DNA of 64,000 nt from Muribaculaceae bacterium. GTDB taxonomy: Bacteria > Bacteroidota > Bacteroidia > Bacteroidales > Muribaculaceae. Made by a program: the position numbers and the translations under genes. The stretch spans positions 18,715-82,714 of the forward strand of contig JAGATX010000022.1 of assembly GCA_017621055.1 (NCBI GenBank). Reading direction: 5' to 3'. Positions 33,829-42,469 of this stretch are shown piece after piece. Numbering within the stretch: the first letter of the stretch is position 1; every line of letters begins with the position of its first letter. The notes under the pieces are model-generated. The model made no database searches. It was not told where the DNA came from and worked only from the letters and a program-made list of their open reading frames with translations.

Positions 33829-36800
33829 ATGAGCTACAAATCCATAGCGACCGCCTTGCTGCTCTCCGCCGCCACCTGCACATGGGCCACGGCACCGGCA
33901 GGCACCGCCCCCGGCGACTGCGACGTGGCTACCGTCGACGCCGCACGCACCCGGGGCGCCTATGTTCCGAACCAAGTAATTGTCAAGCTCCGCGACAGCA
34001 GCGCCGCCCGTGTGGTGGCCGGCCGTCATGCTCCCGCCGCCACGCGTGTGGCAGCCCTCGACGAGGCCTTCCGCGCCGCCGGCGTCGACGCCATAGAGCC
34101 GCTCATGCCCCTCACCGGTGGTCAGACCTTCGCCCGGCGCGCCCGTGCCTTCAACGGCGCCGTGGTAGAGGCGCCCTCGCTGGAGCGCGCCTATGTGCTC
34201 ACCGTCAGCGCCGACGTGCCCGCCGCCCTCGCCGCCCTCGAGGCCGTGGCCGATGTGGAATACGCCGAGCCCAACTACCTGGCCTATGCCCTCGATGCCG
34301 CACCCGACATCAACGATCCCTATTACTCGCTGCAGTGGGGCATTGCCGACATAAACCTCTATCAGCTGTGGGGCCAGCCCGTGCTCACCAAAGAAGGACC
34401 CGTGATAGCAATTATCGATACGGGCGTGGACCTCGAGCACCCCGACCTTGCCCCCAACCTGTGGACAAACCCGCGTGAGGGTGCCGGCGCGGAAGGATAC
34501 GACGACGATGGCAACGGATACACCGACGACGTCCACGGCTACGACTTCGTGAACCAGACGGGCCGCGTGGCCGACTATAACGGCCACGGCACCCACTGCG
34601 CCGGCATTGCCGCCGCACGCGGATACAACGGTATCGGCATTATCGGCGCCAACCCGGACGCCCGCATCATGGCCCTGTCGGTGCTCCAGAGCAACGGCAC
34701 CGGCGATATCGCCACAATCATAAAGGCTATCGACTATGCCGCCGCCAACGGCGCCGACGTGCTGAGCATGAGCCTCGGCACATACTCCGAGTCCATAGCC
34801 CTTCGCGAGGCCCTGGGCCGCGCTTACCAGAAGGCCGTGATTGTGGCCGCCGCCGGCAACGACGGGTACTGCCTCAATCACCGCCACCCTGAGCGCGGCC
34901 AGATGCAGCCCATGCCGATGTTCCCCGCGGCATATAACTTTGTGCTGGGCGTGCAGGCGGCAACCACCGCCGGCGGCCTCGCCCAGTTCTCGAACTACGA
35001 TGACGACGGCCCCGTGTTCAGCCCCTACTCCGAGGAAGAGCTCTATAACTACGAGATCACCGCTCCCGGCGTGGGAATAATGTCCACCTACCCCGGCGGC
35101 CAGTACAAGAACCTCAACGGCACATCGATGGCCACGCCCTTAGTTGCCGGCGCTGTGTCGCGCCTCCTTCAGGCCAAGGAATATGCCAACAAGGAAGAGC
35201 TCTTCGGCGACCTTATCAATTCGGTCACCGACAAGGGTAATCTCGACATCTACCGCGCCTATACCATCACCGCCGCCGACCGCCGCCCCGAACTCCAGTT
35301 CGTGAGCTTCGACATGGTCGACGCCGACGGCGACGGCCGCCCCGATGCCGGCGAGACCCTTGAATTCTACCCCGTGATCCGCAACGCATGGGGCAATGTC
35401 TCGGACATCAAGGTGCGAATAGAGTGCGCCGAGACCGCAAACACCTTCTGCGAGTTCCTTGCCTCCGAGGCCGACTTCGGCAACTCTCTGAGCAGCTACA
35501 GCAAGGCGCGCTCCGCCAACCCTCTGCGTCTGAAGATCAACGACGGTGTTGTGGACGGCCGCATCTGCCGCCTCCGCTTCATAGCCTCGGCACCTAATGC
35601 TCAGACCATAGAGCAGGAGTTCGAAATCAATGTGGAGAACGGCGTGGAGATCGGCGGCGTCCTCGGCGAGGACATGACCCTCCATGCTGGCGTGCACTAT
35701 ATCGTCACCACCCCACTTGCCATTCCCGAGGGTGTGACCGTCACCATCGAACCCGGCGCTGTCATAAAGTTCAAGGATAACACCGGTCTGCTTTGCGGAG
35801 GCACGCTTAATGCGGTCGGCCAACCGGGGAATATGATTACTTTCACGAAGGCAGACTTTGCATTGGGGGAAATCACATCTTTTAGGGTGAGCTCTCCAAG
35901 CATTCTCAAATATTGCATAATTGAGAATTTAGCGTTTTTAAATATGAATAATCAAAGTGTTTACGGTGAGAATGTTATATATAGAAACTGCAAAGGTCAT
36001 TACCCCCTAATGGGCTTTATCTTCGATAAAAGTAATTATTATAACCTAACTGCAACCATATCAAATCACGGTGGCAGACGAAGTACAAGCAATATAATTA
36101 ATTTATGGCAGAAACAATTTCATGTAGGACAGCCTGCTGTCAATATTGAAGGAACGAGCAATTCTAATTGTTTCGGCAATTTCGTTGATGGGCACTTTAT
36201 ATCTGTCTCGTTAGTAGACGAATTTACAGCCTCTAAATACACCCCCTCGGAGCCGAGCTATCTGGGTTCGGGACGGCAGGATATCGTCCGCTCGCATGTG
36301 GTTGACATCAACTGGCCCGGTAGCGGCAGCTTCGGCGAGCTGGATCTCTCGAACATGCTGACACGTCCTGTTGCCGAAGCCCACGGCATTGTGTGGAAGG
36401 TGGTTGTCGACGGCTACGACGCTCAGGACGAGTTCGACCTTCTGCCGGCTCTCGGCGTGGCACGCCATAAGTTCGAAGTATACTTCAACAGGCCGATGAA
36501 CAAGGCCGTGGCGCCCACCGTCGCCATGGGCGTGCGTCCGCCCTACACGCAAACCTCCATCGGCGAGGACGGCGCATGGAACGAGGCCGGCGACATATAC
36601 ACCGCCTACCTCACCATCAGCGGACGCGAGAACATCGACGGCCTCAACCGCATCTACGTCTCCGGCGCCGAGGACGACGAGTTCTTTGAAATCCCCGTGG
36701 AGAACACCCGCTTCAACGTCAACGTCCAGGCTGCCGGCTCGCTCTCCACAGGCTTTGCCGGCGAGGCAGGCCTCGGCCGCGTAAACCTCGAGTGGGAGGA

Positions 36801-37713
36801 CATGGACGTGAATTTCGAGGATATCCTCGGTTACAACATGTACCGTATCAATCCGGCCGCCGAGGGCGCTCCCGCCGACACCGTGATGCTCAACCAGCGC
36901 CTTATCGACGCCGGCACAACGACGATGACCGACTACGACGTTACCCCCGGCAACACCTACCGCTACTACTACAAGGTGATGACCACCGCCATGCGCGAAA
37001 CCGACCCGTCGCGCACCATCGCCGTGACGCCCCTGACGGCCACACGCGGCGACGCCAACGGCAGCGGTGACGTCGACGTGGCCGACGTGCTCGCAACCGT
37101 GAGCTTCGCCTCGGGCTACAGCCCCAAGCCCTTTATCTTCGAGGCCGCCGACATGAACGCCGACTCCGACATCGATATTGTCGACGTCGTGGGCATCATC
37201 AACGTGATTATGGGCACACCGGATCCGTCGATGCTGCAGAGCACCGCCGAGGCCACGCTCACCGTCGAGGACGGCGTGCTGTGGATCGACTCGCCCGTTG
37301 AGTTCGCCGGCGTGCAGTTCGACCTCACCACCGACCCCGCAAACCGCATCAGCGTGCTCGAGGCCCTCGCCGGCTTCGAGACCACCGGCTCGTGGCATGC
37401 CGACGATACCTACCGCTTCATGGCATATAACCTCGCCGGACGCACCATCGGCGCCGGCCGCCACGCCCTGCTGCGCATCGGCGACGCCCGCGTGGCCGAC
37501 GCCCGCATGAGCTCGCCGCTGGGCGAGAACATCGAGGTGAACTTCGGCAATACGTCGGGCATCGACGTAACCGACCTCGACGGACAGCGCGTGGAAGGCG
37601 CACGCCGTGGCGTTTACAACATCATGGGTGTGAAAGTGGGCGACAGCGAGGCCGACCTCGACCGTCTGCCCGCCGGCATCTACATTGTCAACGGCTGGAA
37701 GGTGATTAAATGA
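33829..37713 (+). CDS. Large secreted subtilisin-like (S8) protease with dockerin-like module and sorting tail
   Basis: This 1294-residue protein has a signal peptide (MSYKSIATALLLSAATCTWA), a propeptide-like region (about 45-155), and an S8 domain (about 160-450) with D197 (IIDTGVD), H253 (NGHGTH), N344 (AAAGND) and S433 (GTSMATP), so it should be active. A beta-rich middle follows, including a right-handed-helix-like stretch at about 660-810. Then come a fibronectin-like part, a dockerin-type module (about 1074-1130; GDANGSGDVDVADV, DMNADSDIDIVDV), a cohesin-like sandwich (about 1135-1255), and a tail ending LPAGIYIVNGWKVIK. Residues about 670-804 are encoded by much more AT-rich DNA. It is the first of three coupled genes. 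Confidence 0.9.
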   Translation: MSYKSIATALLLSAATCTWATAPAGTAPGDCDVATVDAARTRGAYVPNQVIVKLRDSSAARVVAGRHAPAATRVAALDEAFRAAGVDAIEPLMPLTGGQTFARRARAFNGAVVEAPSLERAYVLTVSADVPAALAALEAVADVEYAEPNYLAYALDAAPDINDPYYSLQWGIADINLYQLWGQPVLTKEGPVIAIIDTGVDLEHPDLAPNLWTNPREGAGAEGYDDDGNGYTDDVHGYDFVNQTGRVADYNGHGTHCAGIAAARGYNGIGIIGANPDARIMALSVLQSNGTGDIATIIKAIDYAAANGADVLSMSLGTYSESIALREALGRAYQKAVIVAAAGNDGYCLNHRHPERGQMQPMPMFPAAYNFVLGVQAATTAGGLAQFSNYDDDGPVFSPYSEEELYNYEITAPGVGIMSTYPGGQYKNLNGTSMATPLVAGAVSRLLQAKEYANKEELFGDLINSVTDKGNLDIYRAYTITAADRRPELQFVSFDMVDADGDGRPDAGETLEFYPVIRNAWGNVSDIKVRIECAETANTFCEFLASEADFGNSLSSYSKARSANPLRLKINDGVVDGRICRLRFIASAPNAQTIEQEFEINVENGVEIGGVLGEDMTLHAGVHYIVTTPLAIPEGVTVTIEPGAVIKFKDNTGLLCGGTLNAVGQPGNMITFTKADFALGEITSFRVSSPSILKYCIIENLAFLNMNNQSVYGENVIYRNCKGHYPLMGFIFDKSNYYNLTATISNHGGRRSTSNIINLWQKQFHVGQPAVNIEGTSNSNCFGNFVDGHFISVSLVDEFTASKYTPSEPSYLGSGRQDIVRSHVVDINWPGSGSFGELDLSNMLTRPVAEAHGIVWKVVVDGYDAQDEFDLLPALGVARHKFEVYFNRPMNKAVAPTVAMGVRPPYTQTSIGEDGAWNEAGDIYTAYLTISGRENIDGLNRIYVSGAEDDEFFEIPVENTRFNVNVQAAGSLSTGFAGEAGLGRVNLEWEDMDVNFEDILGYNMYRINPAAEGAPADTVMLNQRLIDAGTTTMTDYDVTPGNTYRYYYKVMTTAMRETDPSRTIAVTPLTATRGDANGSGDVDVADVLATVSFASGYSPKPFIFEAADMNADSDIDIVDVVGIINVIMGTPDPSMLQSTAEATLTVEDGVLWIDSPVEFAGVQFDLTTDPANRISVLEALAGFETTGSWHADDTYRFMAYNLAGRTIGAGRHALLRIGDARVADARMSSPLGENIEVNFGNTSGIDVTDLDGQRVEGARRGVYNIMGVKVGDSEADLDRLPAGIYIVNGWKVIK

Positions 37714-39749
37714 GAACCCTTGATCTGAAAAAGGCGGTGACGGCGATATTCCTCGCCCTCACCGGCTTTATGAGCCACGCCGCAATGGAGGTTACGCTCA
37801 CCGACGCCTCGGCAGCCGGCGGCAGCGCCGCAACTGTCGAGGTGGAGCTCACCGCCGACACTCCGCTGAGCGGCCTGCAGCTGCTCTTCGATGTTCCCGG
37901 GGGCTGCGACATCAGCCTGGGGAACGCCGAGGGCGCCGGGCGCGCCGCCGCTTTCTCGGCGAGCGCCGGCATCCGCGAGGGCCGCGGCTCGGTGATGCTC
38001 TTCAATGCATCGGGCGCCACCATCGCCGCCGGCAAGGGGCTGGTGGCACGTTTTGCCGTGAATTACGGCAACAAGCCCCTCGACGCCACGGTGGGAGTGA
38101 CGGTGAAGGCCGTCGACGCCGCCGGCGCCATGGTCGCCGTGCCGTCCGCCTCGCTGCGTCTGCTCTGCCGGCAGCCTCAGGCCACCTACTCCGTGCGCGC
38201 GATCGATTTCGGGCGTGTGCCTCTCGGCACGGCGCCCACGCTCTCGATGAACGTCACCAACGAGGGCACGGCACCGCTCACGGTGTCCGGCCTGGAGTTC
38301 GACAATGCCGAGTTCACCAGCACGGCCGTCCTGCCGTTCACCGTGGCCCCCGGCGCCGCAATGCCCCTGGAGGTGAAATTCGCACCCTCGGAACGAGGAA
38401 CGGTCGATGCCGCCGTGAAAGTGCTGTGCAACAGTCCGCAGACTTACAACACCGTGCGGCTCCTCGGCCGGCCTTTTGCCGTGAACGAGGTGCACGTGGC
38501 CGATGCCGCCGGCACTGCCGGCGACGAGGTGACTGTGGCCCTGAATATGAACAATATGGACGCCGTGAACGGCTTCACCATGGAGTTCGACCTGCCCGAC
38601 GCTCTCGAATACGTTCCCGGCAGCTTTGTCCTCGGCGAGCGCGGCGCCGCCCACTCGCTGAGCGTGAACTGCACGGGCAAGCGTCTGGTGGCTAACGCCT
38701 ATTCGCTGACCAACGAGCCGTTCGCCGGCAGCGACGGCGCCGTAGCCACCTTCCGCGTGCGGCTTCAGGGCAAGGGCTACCACTCGCTGGCGCTCAAAAA
38801 GTGCCGCCTCAGCGCCTTCTATCGCGGCGAGATCATGGATGTGACCTCCGATACCTATGCCGGTGGTATTTCCATCAGTTATCCGTCGATATCGGTGCAG
38901 AGCGACCTCTCGCTGGGCCGTACGCCCGTTACGCAGACCGCAAACACCGAGCTGGAAATCCATAACTACGGCAATGCGCCGCTCACCATAGAGCGCGCAG
39001 TGCCGGACAACGACAACGTAGAGGTGGCCACGCCGTTGCCCCTCACCGTCGAGCCATGGTCCACGGCCACGCTCCGTCTCTCCATCGGCAATGCCTACCG
39101 CGGCGACGTCGACGGCCGGCTGAGCATATACAGCAACGACCCCGAGCGCAAGATGGTGGATGTGGCATTCACCGGCAACCGGTATTCGCCCAATGAGCTG
39201 CACTTCGGCGTTGCCCGCGCCGCGGCGGCCGGCGCCGACGGCATGGTGGCCGTGGTGCTCGCCAACAACGACGCCGTGAGCGGCCTCCAGTTCGACGTGC
39301 GCACCGCCGGTGGCGTTTCGCTCGGCGACGCCGCGGCCACGGCGCGGATGGACGGTTTCACCGTCACACGGCGCACCCTCGCCGACGGCACCGAGCGCTT
39401 CTTTGTCTACTCGCTCGGCGGCGCCGCTGTGGCGCGCGGCAGCGGCCTGGTGCTCAATATCCCCTATTCGGCCACCGCTGCCGCTGAGCAGCCTTTCGAG
39501 GTGTGCAACGTCCGCATCTCCACGCCCGACCTGGAGAATGTGTCGTCGCTCGTCACCGGACACCACTTCCTCCTCGGCGATGTCGACGCCAACGGCACCG
39601 TAAATGTGGTGGATATAACGAGCCTTGCACGCCATATTTCGCAAGGACTGATTTCTCTGTTGAACTCCTTTGCTACTGATGTCAATTTTGACTCGGCTGT
39701 CAATGTCGCCGATATAACAGGAACGGCGAATATAATTCTACAAAAGTAA
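37710..39749 (+). CDS. Secreted modular protein with cohesin-like, ASH-like and dockerin-like domains
   Basis: This 679-residue protein starts in an ATGA overlap with the protease stop. After a signal peptide (KKAVTAIFLALTGFMSHA) come a cohesin-like sandwich (PLSGLQLLFDVPGG, about 25-150), an ASH/choice-of-anchor-D-like domain (IDFGRVPLGTAPTLSMNVTN, about 160-255), a second cohesin-like domain (VNGFTMEFDLPDAL, about 258-395), a second ASH-like domain (about 405-500), a third cohesin-like domain (VSGLQFDVRTAGG, about 505-610), and a C-terminal dockerin-type pair (GDVDANGTVNVVDI, DVNFDSAVNVADI). It has no catalytic motif and looks like a scaffold. The domain calls are by pattern and need profile confirmation. 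Confidence 0.78.
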   Translation: MRTLDLKKAVTAIFLALTGFMSHAAMEVTLTDASAAGGSAATVEVELTADTPLSGLQLLFDVPGGCDISLGNAEGAGRAAAFSASAGIREGRGSVMLFNASGATIAAGKGLVARFAVNYGNKPLDATVGVTVKAVDAAGAMVAVPSASLRLLCRQPQATYSVRAIDFGRVPLGTAPTLSMNVTNEGTAPLTVSGLEFDNAEFTSTAVLPFTVAPGAAMPLEVKFAPSERGTVDAAVKVLCNSPQTYNTVRLLGRPFAVNEVHVADAAGTAGDEVTVALNMNNMDAVNGFTMEFDLPDALEYVPGSFVLGERGAAHSLSVNCTGKRLVANAYSLTNEPFAGSDGAVATFRVRLQGKGYHSLALKKCRLSAFYRGEIMDVTSDTYAGGISISYPSISVQSDLSLGRTPVTQTANTELEIHNYGNAPLTIERAVPDNDNVEVATPLPLTVEPWSTATLRLSIGNAYRGDVDGRLSIYSNDPERKMVDVAFTGNRYSPNELHFGVARAAAAGADGMVAVVLANNDAVSGLQFDVRTAGGVSLGDAAATARMDGFTVTRRTLADGTERFFVYSLGGAAVARGSGLVLNIPYSATAAAEQPFEVCNVRISTPDLENVSSLVTGHHFLLGDVDANGTVNVVDITSLARHISQGLISLLNSFATDVNFDSAVNVADITGTANIILQK

Positions 39750-39755
39750 TACGAT

Positions 39756-40451
39756 ATGAATCACATACTTAAAACCGGCATAGCAACTGCCGTACTCCTC
39801 TTCGGCGATCTTGCGATGGTCGCAGAGGATGAGAATCCCGGAACGTTCACAATTCCCGATGTTCGTTTCGATGAAGAAGGTCGTGCCACGGTCGAAGTGT
39901 ATTTTGAATCTGATATAGAGGGATATAACGGCTTGCAGATGGACTTCTGGATGCCGGCGGAGATTACCATCGAATCGGATGAATACGGGCCGATATGTGA
40001 TGTGAATCCACGTTTCGCACGCGGATACTCATTCATAGGTGCAGACCGAACCCACACCACCGACCCTGCTCTGGTGGAGGAAGGAGTGCACTTCTATCGC
40101 CTTGTTGGTTTCTCGGCAAGACCTATTCCCAGCCCGTGCAGAGGCTTGTTCTACTCATTCACCGTGCTTGCCTCCACAGCTCGAACTGCCACTGATGAAC
40201 CCGTCAACGTTCACGTAACGAACATAGAATTTAGCCCGCAGCAGGGCGATGCTCCCGCCTACCTCAACACCTTCCCTGATATGGATTTCAAGATCGAGCC
40301 GTATCAGCAGACGGGTGTCGAGCTGAATCCCATGGAAACCGTCACCGACGGCACCATCTACGATACGCAGGGCCGATGCCTCGGCACCGACGTCGATGTG
40401 CAGCAGCCCGGCGTATACATCATTGGCGGCCGCAAGGTCCTCGTTCGCTGA
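39756..40451 (+). CDS. Small secreted cohesin-like protein with sorting-type tail
   Basis: This 231-residue protein follows the scaffold gene after six bases. It has a signal peptide (IATAVLLFGDLAMVAE) and one cohesin-like domain (about 30-165; EGYNGLQMDFWMPAEI matches the GLQFDV strand of the upstream gene's modules). It ends in a tail with IYDTQGRCL and PGVYIIGGRKVLVR, typical of Bacteroidota type A sorting signals. It may anchor dockerin-bearing partners to the cell surface. The 5' two thirds are less G+C-rich than neighbouring genes. It is the last gene of the operon and is followed by a long hairpin. Confidence 0.75.
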   Translation: MNHILKTGIATAVLLFGDLAMVAEDENPGTFTIPDVRFDEEGRATVEVYFESDIEGYNGLQMDFWMPAEITIESDEYGPICDVNPRFARGYSFIGADRTHTTDPALVEEGVHFYRLVGFSARPIPSPCRGLFYSFTVLASTARTATDEPVNVHVTNIEFSPQQGDAPAYLNTFPDMDFKIEPYQQTGVELNPMETVTDGTIYDTQGRCLGTDVDVQQPGVYIIGGRKVLVR

Positions 40452-40476
40452 CACACAAAACCCCTTACGTATACTT

Positions 40477-40517
40477 TTACTCCCGCACGGGCGGCGCCGC
40501 CGCCCGTGCGGGAGTAA
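40477..40517 (+). terminator. Perfect 19-bp hairpin terminator of the protease-cohesin operon
   Basis: The arms 40477-40495 and 40499-40517 are fully complementary around a three-base GCC loop and end in TTAC/GTAA, followed by TTTTG. The symmetry is exceptional for this window. T residues lie on both sides, so it could act in both directions. The intergenic region continues to 40793 with a REP-like hairpin and AT-rich repeats but no gene that I can support. Confidence 0.8.
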
Positions 40518-40558
40518 TTTTGAATGCTGAATGTTGAATTGGGGTGTGGGATCCCATC

Positions 40559-40586
40559 CCCCGGGTGCCGCTGCGCTTACCCGGGG
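40559..40586. repeat. REP-like hairpin CCCCGGGT...ACCCGGGG
   Basis: The 8-bp arms at 40559-40566 and 40579-40586 are perfectly complementary around GCCGCTGCGCTT. It is flanked on the left by GAATGCTGAATGTTGAATTG and on the right, at 40744-40785, by an AATTTTAAATTTT array, an arrangement like that of the repeat at 28227 and 47843. Confidence 0.5.
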
Positions 40587-40793
40587 TTGGGCACGGGGCA
40601 CTTCCGCGAGGTGCTGATGTGGTCACGATAGTTTCAGACATGGTTATGCGAGTGTGGCCGGCGGTTGGTTATCGCGAAGCGCTTTGCTCTGCAAAGAAAA
40701 CCGCCTTTCCATTGAGAGTGAACCCTCGCCGTTGCGAGGGCGTTTTAATTTTAAATTTTTAATTTTAAATTTTCAATTTTCAAACTCCCGTCT

Positions 40794-41405
40794 ATGAAAA
40801 AGTTACTCGCCATTGCCCTGTTCTGCTCGCTGCTGTGGGCGTGCAGCCCTTACGCGCTGGTAAACAGCGAGACATACAACAATGCCGACCTTGCCGACTA
40901 CCATACCTTCCGCATAGTATCGCCCGCCGACGGTCATCTGCCGCCCGGCATGGAGATGGTGACATATTACAACATCGCCGCCGCCATCCGCGAGCAGATG
41001 CTCGAGCGCGGTTTCACCGAGGACTCTGCATCGCCGCTGCTCATCAACATCGGCCTGACCGTCCACCGCGAAATCGAGACCGAACCGGCCATGCCTCCTG
41101 GCTATGTGCCCTATGCCGGTCCGTACTACAACGGCTTCTACCCCTATTTCATGTACCCGCGCATGAGCTACTGGCAGAACTACTACTCCAACGCGCAGGT
41201 TATCACCGGAATGTACAAGGAAGGCGTGCTGACAATGGATATGGTGAACATCCGCACCATGACGCCCCTCTATTCGGCATCGGTAGCTACGATCGTGGAT
41301 AACGGCCAGGGCCGCTTCCGCAATCTGGCGGGCATCGCCGAGGCCGTGCAGACCCTGTTCTCGCGCTTCCCCGTACCGCTGGAGGCCCGCTATCAGCGCA
41401 GATAG
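40794..41405 (+). CDS. DUF4136 family lipoprotein
   Basis: This 203-residue protein has a signal peptide and lipobox LLWACSPYA. The mature domain has the DUF4136 layout: a strand YHTFRIV, a helix NIAAAIREQMLERGF with a variable hydrophobic core, LLINIGLTV, a Tyr/Pro-rich loop (about 97-128), and a terminal helix AEAVQTLFSRFP. Function of the family is unknown; it is predicted to sit in the outer membrane inner leaflet. Its 3' end overlaps the convergent gene by 13 bases. Confidence 0.85.
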   Translation: MKKLLAIALFCSLLWACSPYALVNSETYNNADLADYHTFRIVSPADGHLPPGMEMVTYYNIAAAIREQMLERGFTEDSASPLLINIGLTVHREIETEPAMPPGYVPYAGPYYNGFYPYFMYPRMSYWQNYYSNAQVITGMYKEGVLTMDMVNIRTMTPLYSASVATIVDNGQGRFRNLAGIAEAVQTLFSRFPVPLEARYQRR

Positions 41406-42166
41406 CCCTCCTCACCGGCCCCGAAGAGGGCGAAATCATAGACCGTAGGGTCGTCGGCACGGTAGCGGCGCAGTACCGCCGTCACCTCCTCGACGGCCCT
41501 GCGGTCGTTTGCCTTGCGTGCGAGCAGCCCTAAGGCGCGCGCGGTGTTGCCGCTGTGTACGTCGAGGGGCAGAAAGAGCTGCGCGGGCTTCAGCAGCGAC
41601 CATACGCCGAGGTCCACTATGCCGTCGCGCCTCACCAGCCACCGCAGGGCCATATTGAAGCGCTTGAGGGCCGTGACGCGCATGTCGGCTGGCAGACAGC
41701 GCGAGCCGCCGGCAGGGCAGGCGCCGCCGTTGGCGTCGGATATTATTGCCGCCAGCGCCGATGCTATCTCCCAAGCCGGCGCCTCGGCAGTGTCGGCCTT
41801 TATGTGAGCGGCGAGACCCTCGAGGCTGCCGTAGCGGCTGTATACCTCGCGCAGCCCTCTCAGGTAGTGGCGCAGATGGCGCCCGAAAAAAGTGCGGTGG
41901 ATGTTGCCGTCGCCTATGGCATCGATATCGCCGCCGGCGACAAAGGCGTAGGGCTCACCGCCCAGCAGGCCGTGGAGCCGTTCGGCGTCGCGAAGAATCA
42001 TCGGGCGCCGTCCCCATGCTATGGTGGAGGTCAGCAGCGCCGAGATCTCGATGTCGCGGGGGTCGGTGTACCGCCGCGGGAACTGCACGGGGTCGGCGGC
42101 GGCGAATGCCGGCCGGTTGTATCGCTCCACCAGAGCGTCCAAGGTGCCTTTCAGTCCGTTATCCAT
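41393..42166 (-). CDS. TIGR02757 family protein
   Basis: This 257-residue cytoplasmic protein is conserved across Bacteroidota. Characteristic stretches are LVERYNRPAF, PRDIEISALLTSTIAWGRR, KRFNMALRWLVR and QLFLPLDVHSGNTARALGL. The last resembles the helix-hairpin region of DNA glycosylases, so a nucleic-acid role is possible but unproven. It lies between the DUF4136 gene and tRNA-His, and has no visible -7 box. Confidence 0.88.
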   Translation of the reverse strand: MDNGLKGTLDALVERYNRPAFAAADPVQFPRRYTDPRDIEISALLTSTIAWGRRPMILRDAERLHGLLGGEPYAFVAGGDIDAIGDGNIHRTFFGRHLRHYLRGLREVYSRYGSLEGLAAHIKADTAEAPAWEIASALAAIISDANGGACPAGGSRCLPADMRVTALKRFNMALRWLVRRDGIVDLGVWSLLKPAQLFLPLDVHSGNTARALGLLARKANDRRAVEEVTAVLRRYRADDPTVYDFALFGAGEEGYLR

Positions 42167-42199
42167 AAAAGCTGATCATCGCTGAGCGAAGTAATGAGT

Positions 42200-42237
42200 A
42201 AAAAAACACCGCCGGACAGCGATTGCTGCCGGCGGTG
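42200..42237 (-). terminator. Terminator of tRNA-His
   Basis: On the minus strand CACCGCCGG (from 42237) ... CCGGCGGTG (to 42207) form a 9-bp perfect stem extended by CAGC/GCTG, followed by seven U residues. It lies just past the tRNA 3' end. Confidence 0.88.
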
Positions 42238-42245
42238 AGCCTTAG

Positions 42246-42320
<75 letters not shown>

Positions 42321-42336
42321 ATTTGGAAAAGCACTG

Positions 42337-42344
42337 CAAAGGTA
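42337..42344 (-). promoter_or_regulatory. -7 promoter box for tRNA-His
   Basis: The minus strand reads TACCTTTG, 16 bases upstream of the tRNA 5' end. Confidence 0.65.
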
Positions 42345-42469
42345 CGCATTTTTTTTGAAACTGCAATACCTTGGCTCATTTTTCCGCAAAAAATGATGAA
42401 AAAGTATCAAAAAAGCGATGCCCTCTATCATCGCTGACGGAGGGCACCAATCCTGAGATTAATAAATTA

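Noticed and set aside
37680-39644. 654-residue minus-strand frame opposite the cohesin-like scaffold gene
   Set aside because: Composition is typical of a codon-shadow (His, Gly, Ala, Val) and no motif is seen. The plus-strand product has a signal peptide and repeated domains.
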